From assembly GCF_900107725.1 (NCBI RefSeq), contig NZ_FNQO01000001.1, positions 860,458 to 924,457 on the forward strand: a stretch of DNA of 64,000 nucleotides, written 5' to 3'. A model generated the notes under the pieces. The model saw nothing but the letters and a program-made list of their open reading frames with translations, did no database searches and was not told the DNA's origin. This document shows, one piece after another, positions 53,449 to 62,910 of the stretch (its first letter is position 1; the number at the start of each line of letters is the position of its first letter). Both the position numbers and the translations under genes were made by a program. This DNA is from Microbulbifer marinus. Lineage in GTDB: Bacteria; Pseudomonadota; Gammaproteobacteria; Pseudomonadales; Cellvibrionaceae.

Positions 53449-56400
53449 CTAAAAGACCCCACCAAAATCCGAAGCTTCAACGGCCTCATTTGCCACCACC
53501 GCATCGCTCAGGTCTATTTTGTTACTTAACAAGCTATCAAGCTGCAGATCAAAGGATGCAATTTCTGGATGGAGCGCCATTGGCAGATATACGTTGACGT
53601 TCCGTCTTTGCCCGATACGGTACACCCGATCAGTCGCTTGCGCTTCTTTGGCTGGATTCCAGTGTCTCTCCAGATGAATTACATTATTTGCACCGGTTAC
53701 GGTCAGGCCAACACCCGCAGCCACTGGAGACATCACTATCACCCCAAATCCAGAAGTGGACTGAAATGCATCAATAATCGACTTACGGGTAAGCTCGGAC
53801 TGCCGCGTCGATACTGCCTTAGTATCACCATTAATAATATCTACCTTGATCTTATAGAGAGAAGAAATTAAGACGCATACAAACCGCTGAATTGACTTGG
53901 TCGTGGCGAAAATAATCACCTTCTCCTCGCGACTGCGAATCTCATCAAGCACGGACAGCATCGACTCGATCTTCACTGAATCCTTGGCAAACTCAATGAG
54001 CCCCTTAATATCTGACGGAATATCATGCTGACCCAACAACCTGTGATGGATAGAGCTTACCTTAAGCTTGAGTAAGCTCGGCAAGACCACCCCCCGCCGG
54101 TCCTGTTCCGAAGCATTTTTGACATGGGAGACAATATCTTCGTATGCAGAGAGCTGGGGCCCCTTCATCATTCCGGCTAAGGTAGATTGGAACTTAAATT
54201 TCTGAGCAGACTGATTACCGGAATAGATTGTCCTCTTGGGAAGTCCGTCAAGACGCTCCTCTTTGGTTCTCCGCAGCATGTAGACACCAACTTTATCTCT
54301 TAGCTGCTTACCGACCGTAATTTTTACATCTCTCTTATCCGGCTCAGCAGCATCCAATATAGGGGAAATATAGTTCTCCCTGAATGATTGCCATGCCCCT
54401 AAAAGACCTGGAACAGCGGTATCCATGAGACACCAGAAATCCTTTAGCGAGTTCTCAACCGGAGTTCCGCTTGCCAGCAATTTAAAGTCTGCCTTCAGAG
54501 CCTTTGCCGCTCGCGTCGCCAACGCGTTGGGGTTTTTGATATTTTGCGCCTCGTCAAATGCTACGATACTCCAATCAACGCGGCTGAGTGAGAACTGGTA
54601 ATCTCTAAGCGTCTGGTATGTTGTTAAAACAAGTCTTCCCGGCATATCGAGGCGATCTTTGCCATATAACTTTCCAACCTTCAGCGAGTAGCGAATCGAA
54701 TCAAGGTTACTAATCCCCTGAGCCTCTTGTGAGGTTTCTCTACCGGCTCCGGCGACACGGAATCGCTTTAAGTCTACCCCCGCCTGCAGGGTCACAATAT
54801 CCTGGAAGGGCGATTTATGGAATGTTTCAAAAACCTCGGACTGCCAGTTTTCAAGGAGGCTTAGTGGCGCCACGATCATTACGGGCTTTTCTAGGCCTCC
54901 AGCTTGGCGCATTCGTCGAAGATATTCAGACGCTGCCACCAGGGTCATGTAGGTCTTCCCTAGTCCCATGTCGTCAGCTAATAATGCCCCCGTGTCCCGG
55001 CTACCAGAAAGTGTTGATTCCATATGAGCCAGAAGCCAACGAATGCCCTCATCTTGGTGTGGAAAGGCGGCTCTCTTAAGATTGCTCTTATCATAGTCCT
55101 GACGATCAACGTCAAATCCATTCAGCTCGGTCTCTCTGCAAAAGTCTTCTTCCTCATCATTAGTACCAATTGCAATCACGACTTGATCAGATGTTGAACT
55201 TTGAGCCTCATCCGGTCCAACACCCCTAGTCGGCACATCTACCTCATTCTCAGAAAGACGCCGCTCTGCCGCACGCAATGATTCCTCGACAGCTTCTACA
55301 TCAGACACGTCAAACTTCCTGCCATCGAATTCGACGACTGTCGCACCGAGCTTCTGAGCATCGCTAACGCGCTGAATGAGTTCATCCAACGTTTCACGAC
55401 TTTTAGCAAGTGCAGCTATGTTCCCTGTCGGCTCAATAAGCTTACTTTCTGCATCAAACCAATTGGTGCTCGACCTTTCCACATCTCCAAAATACTTATG
55501 CTCGAAATGCTCGGCACCAAGCACCCGCAAAGAAAATCCGGTATCGAGGTCAATCATGGCCGCGTTTAGATAAGCGGTTGGGGATTCAAAGAACGACTCT
55601 ACCTGGGACTTAGGAATCACACGGTTGGTGAGTATCTCCTCGACAGCGTCTACTCTTTCTTGATCTAGCAGTACAAAACGGTTATTTACCCGGAGAATAC
55701 TTCTACCTTCATCGGCGCCAATCTGCCCCAAACGACGCTTGACGTCATTCAGATCGATACCCGGGCCAAATGTCGGGGTGAGTACCAAATCACCAGTTTC
55801 AAGTTCTTCAACTCCGACACCAACAGATTCTGGGCGAACAATATCTATCTGATTAAAGTGCGCAAGATCAATCTCCGCACCTGCTTTCTTTGCAGTTTGC
55901 AGCTCAAAAATCAACCAGTTGTTTTCATACTCATTTCGCTCCGAGGCAGATAGACCTTCATGCTGAACAAGCGCCTGCAGCGCTGACCACTGCGCAGGGG
56001 TCAGGCGATATTGCTCTGTTTCCCCTAAAAATAGAAATGGTCCTCGAAGACTAAAGTGGGCGACTTCCTCCCCGGCAGGTAAGACCAACTCGGTTCTAAC
56101 AGCGAAAGAGGACTTACCCGTGCTTCCAGAAATCAAGCACTTAAAAGCTCCCTCAAATAAGGGGGGGAGCCTGAATAGGGCTGCGAAATCTTCATCCAGA
56201 TTAGAGACAGATGATGATGACACTGTAAAGCAATTAGCGTTTCGACGTGCAACGCCCTGCTCGTGCAGGCTCTTCAGGTATGCATACTTCATTCCGAAGA
56301 TCGGGTTTTCCAATGAATACCCTTCCGGATCAGCCAGGCCAGGCCCCTTGAAAATAAAGTCCAGCCCCTCGACTGGGTCAATCCGCCAGGATAAAGATTC

Positions 56401-56451
56401 CTCTTCGTGCTTTCCTGCGAAACGCTTGAGAAACTGCGCTATCGCCATCAC
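53449..56451 (-). CDS. zorD: Zorya type I ZorD, SNF2-family helicase
   Basis: The 1000-residue protein has a unique N-terminal region (about 1-470) followed by a SNF2 helicase: Walker A in LADDMGLGKTYMTLV, the DEAQ box in VAFDEAQNIKNPNA, VLLASGTPVENSLKDFW, and C-terminal motif V/VI in NNVIHLERHWNPAKEAQATDRVYRIGQRR. In the E. coli type I system ZorD is the DNA-processing effector recruited to invading DNA. It overlaps zorC by 4 bp and ends 64 bp before the frameshifted HEPN gene. Confidence 0.9.
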   Translation of the reverse strand: MMAIAQFLKRFAGKHEEESLSWRIDPVEGLDFIFKGPGLADPEGYSLENPIFGMKYAYLKSLHEQGVARRNANCFTVSSSSVSNLDEDFAALFRLPPLFEGAFKCLISGSTGKSSFAVRTELVLPAGEEVAHFSLRGPFLFLGETEQYRLTPAQWSALQALVQHEGLSASERNEYENNWLIFELQTAKKAGAEIDLAHFNQIDIVRPESVGVGVEELETGDLVLTPTFGPGIDLNDVKRRLGQIGADEGRSILRVNNRFVLLDQERVDAVEEILTNRVIPKSQVESFFESPTAYLNAAMIDLDTGFSLRVLGAEHFEHKYFGDVERSSTNWFDAESKLIEPTGNIAALAKSRETLDELIQRVSDAQKLGATVVEFDGRKFDVSDVEAVEESLRAAERRLSENEVDVPTRGVGPDEAQSSTSDQVVIAIGTNDEEEDFCRETELNGFDVDRQDYDKSNLKRAAFPHQDEGIRWLLAHMESTLSGSRDTGALLADDMGLGKTYMTLVAASEYLRRMRQAGGLEKPVMIVAPLSLLENWQSEVFETFHKSPFQDIVTLQAGVDLKRFRVAGAGRETSQEAQGISNLDSIRYSLKVGKLYGKDRLDMPGRLVLTTYQTLRDYQFSLSRVDWSIVAFDEAQNIKNPNALATRAAKALKADFKLLASGTPVENSLKDFWCLMDTAVPGLLGAWQSFRENYISPILDAAEPDKRDVKITVGKQLRDKVGVYMLRRTKEERLDGLPKRTIYSGNQSAQKFKFQSTLAGMMKGPQLSAYEDIVSHVKNASEQDRRGVVLPSLLKLKVSSIHHRLLGQHDIPSDIKGLIEFAKDSVKIESMLSVLDEIRSREEKVIIFATTKSIQRFVCVLISSLYKIKVDIINGDTKAVSTRQSELTRKSIIDAFQSTSGFGVIVMSPVAAGVGLTVTGANNVIHLERHWNPAKEAQATDRVYRIGQRRNVNVYLPMALHPEIASFDLQLDSLLSNKIDLSDAVVANEAVEASDFGGVF

Positions 56452-57932
56452 ACTGCTCCTACTTTTTTCTTGAAGGCGCGATATTGATCCGGATGGATTA
56501 ACCTTCCAGCCTCAACTTGAACCCCCTTGTACTTCAGATAAGCGATTGCCTTCCTTTGCCAGTTAAAATGGACATCATGGGTCAATTCCAACCCTTCGTC
56601 GGTATCGCCATATTCACGACGATAATCAAACATCAACTGGCTACGAAGGTAGCTATCATCAATTGCCCGGATATCGTAGTTTCTAATTTTCTGGTTGGAA
56701 GGCAACTTGTCCAAGAGCTTCAGCCTGAAGCTATGACTGCCTTCAATCATGTGAACCTTTCCGCCCAAATTGAGATAGATCATCGAGGTTTGTGGGGAAT
56801 GCACTCTAGTAAAAGCCGGCAGTTCCTCTCTTTTATATTGCTTTCGCACGTAGTGCTCTGCGTAGGATCCCAGGAATAGTCGAGACTCAGAAACTGCTCC
56901 AGATTCAAGCAAACCCTCCATGAATGCTTTTCGCGGCTTGAACATCCGCTCCATGTCATCGATTTTCCCATCCCTGGCGCTCTGCTCAAGCACATCCAAA
57001 AATAGCTTAAGGTCAAACCGACTCAACCAGCCGCGGACCTTAGAAACACGGTGCTCACCGAGCAGCGACCACCACTTTTGGTAATTAGGATTTGAGCGGG
57101 GAACTCGCGGATCACCGGCAATAGACAAAATTACATTCTGCCACGGTTCACTTACCTCCCCATCTGGACTCCTATCAATGAGAGTCTCCAGCACTTCAAG
57201 GCCTAGCAACTTGCCCGGAATATAATTCGAATTGAAAACCGCTGGTTTGCATACCTCTTTCAGCACTGGATCATCAGCGCCGACAGGAATATTACGAATG
57301 GTCTCCAGATAATAGATATTCTGACAACGGCTGAGGAATACTCCCCCTGTGAAGCTTCCGAGGTGGAATCTTCTGATCAGCCCATCGAAGTCAATGTTTT
57401 GTTCGCGAGCTGCCTTCACCAGTCGATAGGGAGCAGATGGCGAAAAAAGCCGGCCTCGCTGTTCGGCATAGGTCTGAAGATCGCTGTGGCCATCCCTTCG
57501 AGCGAGATAGGCCAGTTGTTCTTGCAGGAAGTCAGTCCAAGCAGGCAGCCCCTCGTCTCCGCCAATAGTGTCAAACCGCTCAAAATATGCCCGAATCATT
57601 TGTAGGAGAGAGAGTTTGGTCATTGGCTCCCGAACGTCACGTACCCGGGCTAGCATGTCGCTACTGACGCCTACCTGCTTGGCAAATTCGACTTCGCTAT
57701 ATAGAAGGAATGTATAAGCTCTGACGTGGAGCGTATCGTCAATAGCACGGCGAAGCCCTGTACTATCACCTGCTGACGCTAACCTCTTTAGCAGATCACA
57801 AGCACGGCGAAATCTTGGTGAGCTTTGTCCAGAACCACTGCCGACTTTCTTTAATTTCTCTTCGGCGCCCCTCAGCGGCAGAAAGTCTCTCTCTGTCCAC
57901 TCCGGCAATTGGAATTCGAGTCTTGGCAGCAT
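56448..57932 (-). CDS. zorC: Zorya type I ZorC (EH-signature domain)
   Basis: The 494-residue, mainly helical protein has the WWSLLGEHRVSKVRGWLSRFDLKLFLDVLEQSARDGKIDDMERMFKPRKAFMEGLLESG region typical of the EH_Signature domain, which marks ZorC. It lies between zorB (1-base gap) and zorD (4-bp overlap), the exact type I order. ZorC binds DNA and helps recruit ZorD in the characterised system. The assignment rests on this context plus the conserved Trp/Arg-rich segment. Confidence 0.85.
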   Translation of the reverse strand: MLPRLEFQLPEWTERDFLPLRGAEEKLKKVGSGSGQSSPRFRRACDLLKRLASAGDSTGLRRAIDDTLHVRAYTFLLYSEVEFAKQVGVSSDMLARVRDVREPMTKLSLLQMIRAYFERFDTIGGDEGLPAWTDFLQEQLAYLARRDGHSDLQTYAEQRGRLFSPSAPYRLVKAAREQNIDFDGLIRRFHLGSFTGGVFLSRCQNIYYLETIRNIPVGADDPVLKEVCKPAVFNSNYIPGKLLGLEVLETLIDRSPDGEVSEPWQNVILSIAGDPRVPRSNPNYQKWWSLLGEHRVSKVRGWLSRFDLKLFLDVLEQSARDGKIDDMERMFKPRKAFMEGLLESGAVSESRLFLGSYAEHYVRKQYKREELPAFTRVHSPQTSMIYLNLGGKVHMIEGSHSFRLKLLDKLPSNQKIRNYDIRAIDDSYLRSQLMFDYRREYGDTDEGLELTHDVHFNWQRKAIAYLKYKGVQVEAGRLIHPDQYRAFKKKVGAV

Positions 57933-57933
57933 G

Positions 57934-58686
57934 CTACTTTAATTTGGCTTTAATTTTCTCGAAGTCCGCTAGCGACGGTCGCTTGATTGTAAAGCGAATG
58001 TCGATTCGGCGGTTTTTCTTAAGCGACTTCTTGCTATCTGGGTCCTTAAGAGTGTCCAATCGTGGCCTGGTTTCGGCATAACCACTAACGGAAAATAACT
58101 TCTTATGGTCATGACTCACTAATTCCTCTGGGCGCTGTCCCTTGGGCAGTTTCTCATTCCAATACCGCCAAACTGAGATCGCTCGAAAAGTTGACAGCCC
58201 CCAATTTTCCTGGATAGCGGCATTTCGATAGGGAATTTTATCCGTATGCCCTTCGACAAAGACCGTATCCAAGTATTTCCAGCGATCATTTTTCTCTATC
58301 GAGGCAAATAGTACCCGCCCAATCTCCAGCGTAACTTTCTGAGAGCGCTCATCCTCCGGAACTTCATAACGTCCAGAACGGAAAGCAAGAACGTCCTCCG
58401 GAATTCGAAGTACTGTATCGTTTTCGCCTAGTGAGACCCGAATATCTTTTTTCCGTAACTCTTGCTCTATCTCCCGCAGTAGTTCTGCTCGGACTTCCTC
58501 TGCCTCGCGAATCTCATTAATTGCCGCATCCCAATCTTGCCGCTTTTGCATCAATTCCAGCACCAATGCGACTACAGCCAGGACGAAGATGACCAAGAGA
58601 CCGGCCATAATGTCGGAGAATGACATCCAATATGGATTTTCCTCATCCACATTCGCGCCTTTCTGTAACGAACTAGCTAATCGCAT
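57934..58686 (-). CDS. zorB: Zorya ZorB, MotB/OmpA-like stator subunit
   Basis: The 250-residue protein has one N-terminal membrane helix, WMSFSDIMAGLLVIFVLAVVALVLELM, carrying the conserved Asp of MotB-type proton motors, a linker, and an OmpA-like peptidoglycan-binding domain (VFVEGHTDKIPY...NWGLSTFRAISVWRYW...SGYAETRP...NRRIDIRF). It overlaps the end of zorA by 14 bp. Confidence 0.93.
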   Translation of the reverse strand: MRLASSLQKGANVDEENPYWMSFSDIMAGLLVIFVLAVVALVLELMQKRQDWDAAINEIREAEEVRAELLREIEQELRKKDIRVSLGENDTVLRIPEDVLAFRSGRYEVPEDERSQKVTLEIGRVLFASIEKNDRWKYLDTVFVEGHTDKIPYRNAAIQENWGLSTFRAISVWRYWNEKLPKGQRPEELVSHDHKKLFSVSGYAETRPRLDTLKDPDSKKSLKKNRRIDIRFTIKRPSLADFEKIKAKLK

Positions 58687-60535
58687 CGGTTACCCTACTC
58701 TTCGAGCCGAACTTGCCATCGATTTCATCTACCAGTTCATTAATCGTACTGACAGCATTAGTCATAGAAGAAACGTAACTATTAGTTTGCTCATTCCACG
58801 CAGCCATACGGCTTGTGGTCTGGTTCTGAACTGTTTCTGCGTAGTCATTAAGCAAGCTGCTCATTTTCTCATTAAGATCGGCGACATGCTGCTTCATGCT
58901 ATGCCCCAGACTATTGAAGCTTTCCTGTACCTTGCTTAGACCAGATTCTGCCAGCTCTGCTGCCGCCTGTAAGTTCTCAGTAGCGGCACCTATCGTTCCT
59001 GTGACCTGTTCCATTTTTTTCGACAGCGCTTCATAACCGACCAATACAGCCTGATTCTGATTGGTGATGCGCTCAAATTGATTGGCGGACGATTCAAGGT
59101 GCTCTTCTAGGCTATCACTGGCCTGCCGCAGATTAGTCGACAGCATCCCAAGCTGGTTCGACGAGCCTTTCATGTCGCTGGCGGCCTGCTGCATGGATTG
59201 GGTTGCTGCCGTATGGCTGTCAGCCAGTTCACGGAATCGCTCGATCAGGCTGTTGAGTTCCGTGCTGATTGACTCGTGCTGCGCCTGTTGGGACTCCAGG
59301 GTTTGTTGAATTCCCTGACTCAGGGCATCCTGCGCACTTACAAAGCGGCCAAAATTGGCATCAGCCGCTCGTTGCGCCTGCTCTTCACGCTCCTGCTGCT
59401 TCGCGAGATGTGAAGCCATAGCACTTTGCATCTCTTGGACAGTATTCGCACTTTGGGCCGTAAAGGTACCCATTTCACCCTTCAGCTGAGCTGTAAAGTC
59501 TGACAACCCGGACACCATCTGCTCCGAAGCATGCTCCATATCGACGGCAGCGTCCTTCATCATCCGCTGCTGAGCTTTACCAGCCTCACCGACACCATCA
59601 AGGAAACGCTCAAGCAAGGATTCCAGTGCCTTCTCCGAGCCGGAATGTGCATTCTGCACTAGTTGCTGGATGGCCGGCCCGAGAATGTTATGAAGACTCT
59701 GTTCCATGCCATCCCTAATCACCGTGGAAGCCTCTCGCATGGCTTCTTGCATCTTGTGTCCAATCTTCTCGTCCAGCTCAGCGAGTTTCTCCATACTCTG
59801 ACGGGAGAAATCTTCGATATTTGAAAGGCTCTGTTCCGCCGTAATACGCGGGAAGAGATTGTCGATCCTGGCTTGAAAGCGGCTGATACGCGCTCGGATA
59901 TTACGCTCTAGTAGCTTTTCGTAAAGATTGAATAGAACACTGGTAAAGACCCCCCAGACAGACGTCATGAACGCGATTTTCGCGCCACCGATCATTCCGA
60001 AAATCCCATTTCGCAACTCATCGACATCAGTGGTGGTCGTATCGATGTCCAGTGCGCCAAGCCCCATGGTAAGGCCGGCAAAAGTACCGATCACACCAAT
60101 AGCAGTTAGAAATCCCGGCACAGCAGCCAAGAGTCGATTCTCGGTGAGGCTTCGCGCTAGCGTATGTGTATTAAAGAAATGCGCCGCATCAAGGGTATTA
60201 CAGAGGCGCTGCTTCTGCGGAACAGGTACAAGCGACTCATCGAATTCACGCCAAAGATCGCCATACTTGGCATTCTGTAGGGCTATATTTGTCAGATCTC
60301 GCCGTCGCTCAAGCAAGCTCTCTGGCTTCACGTTGCCAATCAGCGACTCGTAAAATGCAACGGCTTTTCGGGCAGCAAAGAATCTAGTGAGCGCCCAGCC
60401 GCCAAACGCCGCCACGGCGATCACGAGAAACAGTACGAAGCCTGCGCTAAGACCCTCCGGACTCGAGAGCCTTCCATCAAAGATCGCACCGAGGTCGGGC
60501 ATCAGATTTCCGAGACTGTAAGTTGACTGCTCCAT
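58673..60535 (-). CDS. zorA: Zorya ZorA, MotA/TolQ-like motor subunit with coiled-coil tail
   Basis: The 620-residue protein has an N-terminal TM helix (FVLFLVIAVAAFGGWALT), then the MotA/ExbB core with AAVPGFLTAIGVIGTFAGLTMGLGAL and IFGMIGGAKIAFMTSVWGVFTSVLFNLYE (about 150-230). A long helical tail (about 250-600) rich in Gln, Glu, Ser and Met resembles the intracellular tail known for ZorA. With ZorB it forms the proton-driven membrane complex that senses invasion. The operon here also has ASCH and CxxC genes upstream, 27 bp away. Confidence 0.93.
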   Translation of the reverse strand: MEQSTYSLGNLMPDLGAIFDGRLSSPEGLSAGFVLFLVIAVAAFGGWALTRFFAARKAVAFYESLIGNVKPESLLERRRDLTNIALQNAKYGDLWREFDESLVPVPQKQRLCNTLDAAHFFNTHTLARSLTENRLLAAVPGFLTAIGVIGTFAGLTMGLGALDIDTTTTDVDELRNGIFGMIGGAKIAFMTSVWGVFTSVLFNLYEKLLERNIRARISRFQARIDNLFPRITAEQSLSNIEDFSRQSMEKLAELDEKIGHKMQEAMREASTVIRDGMEQSLHNILGPAIQQLVQNAHSGSEKALESLLERFLDGVGEAGKAQQRMMKDAAVDMEHASEQMVSGLSDFTAQLKGEMGTFTAQSANTVQEMQSAMASHLAKQQEREEQAQRAADANFGRFVSAQDALSQGIQQTLESQQAQHESISTELNSLIERFRELADSHTAATQSMQQAASDMKGSSNQLGMLSTNLRQASDSLEEHLESSANQFERITNQNQAVLVGYEALSKKMEQVTGTIGAATENLQAAAELAESGLSKVQESFNSLGHSMKQHVADLNEKMSSLLNDYAETVQNQTTSRMAAWNEQTNSYVSSMTNAVSTINELVDEIDGKFGSKSRVTDAIS

Positions 60536-60562
60536 AAGAAGTTTTACCGCATTTAGTTTTTG

Positions 60563-61342
60563 TTAATTCGACTCAGGCTTGACCCAGTCCACCGCACTGA
60601 CAATGCCCCAATTGCCAGCGGCGTTGGGGCGACGCCACTTTGCTGTAGGCATCTTTCGCAAAAATTCCAGCGCTTCCATAAAATCGAGAAAATGCCTCTC
60701 ATCACCCTTATTCCCAACTGTGTAGTGGCCACGTCCGTTACGGACACTAGGGGAAAAGATCGAGCCATCACGAGCGACTGGAAGGGCATCACGCCTTGCA
60801 GCCGGAGGCTCGAGTTCTGGAGCCGGCTCCGCTAACTCTGGTGTATTCTTGACTCTGTTGTTTTGATGCCGATCGCCCAAAAGGTAACCAGCACTAACCT
60901 CCTGATGCTTCTGAGGCGTCGCATCGCCCAGCTCCCAGTTCGCTTCCAGCTTTCCACACCCAAGCTTCAGGAGGATTTGGGCTTCGGGATTCAGAGTTAC
61001 CCAAGTTACAGCACCGCTTTTATGCTGGTATGCAACTGGTTCCGGCAGAATGCGGATATCTTCCAACTTCCAGGCGTATCGCCATTTGTAGCCGGGAGCT
61101 GTATAGGTATCGGCACCAACCCGATGTTTATCAAAAGACGTCTCAAGCGCATGATCATCTAGGTAGTCGCTCACATCAGCGAGCCGTGCAATCCCTACAA
61201 CTTCCCCACTACCCTTTCTGATTAGTCCGAACCAGCCTCGATACTGGGTTTGACGGCTGCGTAGCTCCCACGACTTCTTTCCCTGCAGGAGATAGCTGAT
61301 CCAAGGTTCGTCGATGATCAATGCCTTACTGATTGTCGGCAT
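60563..61342 (-). CDS. ASCH-domain protein upstream of zorA
   Basis: The start at 61342 has a GGGGAGAGG stretch ahead (259 residues). An ASCH/PUA-like domain occupies about 1-130 (ALIIDEPWISYLLQGKKSWELRSRQTQYRGWFGLIRKGSGEVVGIARLADV), a fold that binds RNA or modified bases. A linker rich in Ala/Glu/Pro leads to a small conserved C-terminal domain (GHYTVGNKGDERHFLDF, WRRPNAAGNWGIV). It lies 27 bp before zorA and overlaps the preceding 71-residue ORF, so it belongs to the same transcript as Zorya. Confidence 0.72.
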   Translation of the reverse strand: MPTISKALIIDEPWISYLLQGKKSWELRSRQTQYRGWFGLIRKGSGEVVGIARLADVSDYLDDHALETSFDKHRVGADTYTAPGYKWRYAWKLEDIRILPEPVAYQHKSGAVTWVTLNPEAQILLKLGCGKLEANWELGDATPQKHQEVSAGYLLGDRHQNNRVKNTPELAEPAPELEPPAARRDALPVARDGSIFSPSVRNGRGHYTVGNKGDERHFLDFMEALEFLRKMPTAKWRRPNAAGNWGIVSAVDWVKPESN

Positions 61343-61541
61343 CCTCTCTCCCCTCCCCTTTTGTCGACTTGCTCCACTTTCTGCTGGATCCATATTGCGC
61401 GGACGCCCCAGCTGCTTCCTGGAGCCCCTCAGATCGAACCATCATCGGCGGTACCATCAGGCCATCTGCCAACGGAAACAGCTTCAAGCAATGCGGACAA
61501 CACACATCCTCGGCATAGCGAACCACAACCTTTTCTGACAC
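61326..61541 (-). CDS. Small CxxC protein at the head of the Zorya operon
   Basis: The 71-residue protein starts at GTG 61541, with an AAGGAG Shine-Dalgarno at ideal spacing (61549-61554). It contains DVCCPHCLKLFPLADG, whose CCPHC suggests a zinc ribbon or half-ribbon, and a Ser/Gly-rich charged tail. Its stop lies inside the ASCH gene start (17-bp overlap), so the two are coupled. Function unknown. Confidence 0.6.
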   Translation of the reverse strand: MSEKVVVRYAEDVCCPHCLKLFPLADGLMVPPMMVRSEGLQEAAGASAQYGSSRKWSKSTKGEGREDADNQ

Positions 61542-62190
61542 AGTCCATCTCCTTCACCAGATTCATATCAGGTGTCATTACAATGAATGTGCCAATTCTT
61601 AAAAACCAGATAACCTATTGTTTTTAAACGCTTTTTAAATTTTCGAGCATAAACGGTCGGGCATTGAGATAACGATCCCGGCCGTTGCATAAAAATTTTT
61701 ATCCAGCTGGGCGTGATCGTCCCGAGAATCCAACGTCTATAGCTGAACCAGGACCTATACCAGCCCGGTCGCAATGAAATCAGTTAGAGGGAAGGCAAAA
61801 AGTGTTGCCCGACATCACACTCGTTTCTCGAACCCAATATGGGTACTGGAGCGAGAGGGCCAACAATTACGGGTGACAAAAGAAGAAGAGATATTTACCG
61901 AGCGGCTGTCCCTAACCTGCGATCACCGTGATCACATTTTGCCCCCACATCTTTGCCGGTGAATGAATAGACCGGCGAGGGCTTCCAATCCGCTCTTCTT
62001 GTTTTTGCAGCAACGGCCCCTTTTTCGCCTCCCCACAGACGACTTCAGTGCCATCGATGTGAATTTATCATGTCACGTTTTGTGATGGAATTGGCACTTA
62101 GGAATATTCAATTAGCTCCAGTCGAAGAGCCAAAAACGCTCGCAATGCGTTCACCTATCGACCGGATTGATCACTTTTTGATCGGATTCG
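61542..62190. other. 649-bp AT-rich gap upstream of the Zorya operon
   Basis: It should hold the operon promoter; no clear -35/-10 was found. A 62-codon frame (61774-61962, plus) has no good Shine-Dalgarno and no recognised similarity, so it is not annotated as a gene. Confidence 0.35.
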
Positions 62191-62766
62191 TCACACACAC
62201 GAAAACTGTTCGCTTAGGAACTTATCATTTGGCACCACACGAGGCTGATGTCGGCCGCCGCGATAACCATCCATCCAGACCACCGAACGGCTATTCTCTG
62301 GGCCCACGCTGACATGGAACGGGCGGTGAGACGAATAGAAGTACAGGCGGTCAAAAGGCGTGTTCTGAACAATCCAGCGGGCCACCACCAGCGAACTCAC
62401 GCCCCCTACGTAGCAGTCCACCGCAATACCCCGCCGGTCGCAGATCAATTCCCCTTTGGTGCTAAGCTCTGAACCGGCGTGCTGGTCACCGCGCGGGGTT
62501 ATGTTCGGGTACGGATTCTGTTTGACGATACTGACCAATGCCGAAGAACTGAAGCCATAGGTCAGATAAACCTGGCCGAACACCTCGGAGACCGGATCCA
62601 GGATGTCACGGCACATCTGCCGGATGGCTGCGTATGTTTCCAGTTGCTTGGGTGTATTATCGATCTTGGAGCGCTTCCAGGAATCGCTGCATTCAAAGAA
62701 ATCACGGTAGACGAAGAACTCGCCGCAGCGATCATCGGGGTGCGGAATGATAGTGGTTATATCCAT
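62191..62766 (-). CDS. M15-peptidase-fold protein with altered active site
   Basis: The 191-residue protein has no signal peptide. The segment ELICDRRGIAVDCYVGG resembles the M15/D-Ala-D-Ala peptidase motif SxHxxGxAxD, but its His is replaced by Asp, and a following HRPFHVSVGP resembles the terminal His-x-His strand. An upstream DQHAGSEL may supply a compensating His. It could be an inactive M15 fold used for binding, or an active variant. It is 144 bp downstream of the large partial gene at the window edge, on the same strand. Confidence 0.55.
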   Translation of the reverse strand: MDITTIIPHPDDRCGEFFVYRDFFECSDSWKRSKIDNTPKQLETYAAIRQMCRDILDPVSEVFGQVYLTYGFSSSALVSIVKQNPYPNITPRGDQHAGSELSTKGELICDRRGIAVDCYVGGVSSLVVARWIVQNTPFDRLYFYSSHRPFHVSVGPENSRSVVWMDGYRGGRHQPRVVPNDKFLSEQFSCV

Positions 62767-62910
62767 ATTTTCACCATTTGTCTGTATGTCCTGCCCCTAT
62801 TCGCGGTGACGGCTTAAGGCGTTCTAACGCGCGGAGATCCCACCCCTGTCCGTCTCCGAGACTGGGTCAGGGGTCAGGGGATATCTCGATACCATGTGTC
62901 GGGTCAGTGA

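Noticed and set aside
61774-61962. 62-codon plus-strand frame in the gap upstream of the Zorya operon
   Set aside because: No usable Shine-Dalgarno, no recognised motif, and the gap is AT-rich.
62070-62312. 80-codon plus-strand frame overlapping the M15-like gene
   Set aside because: It overlaps a better-supported minus-strand gene and has no motif.
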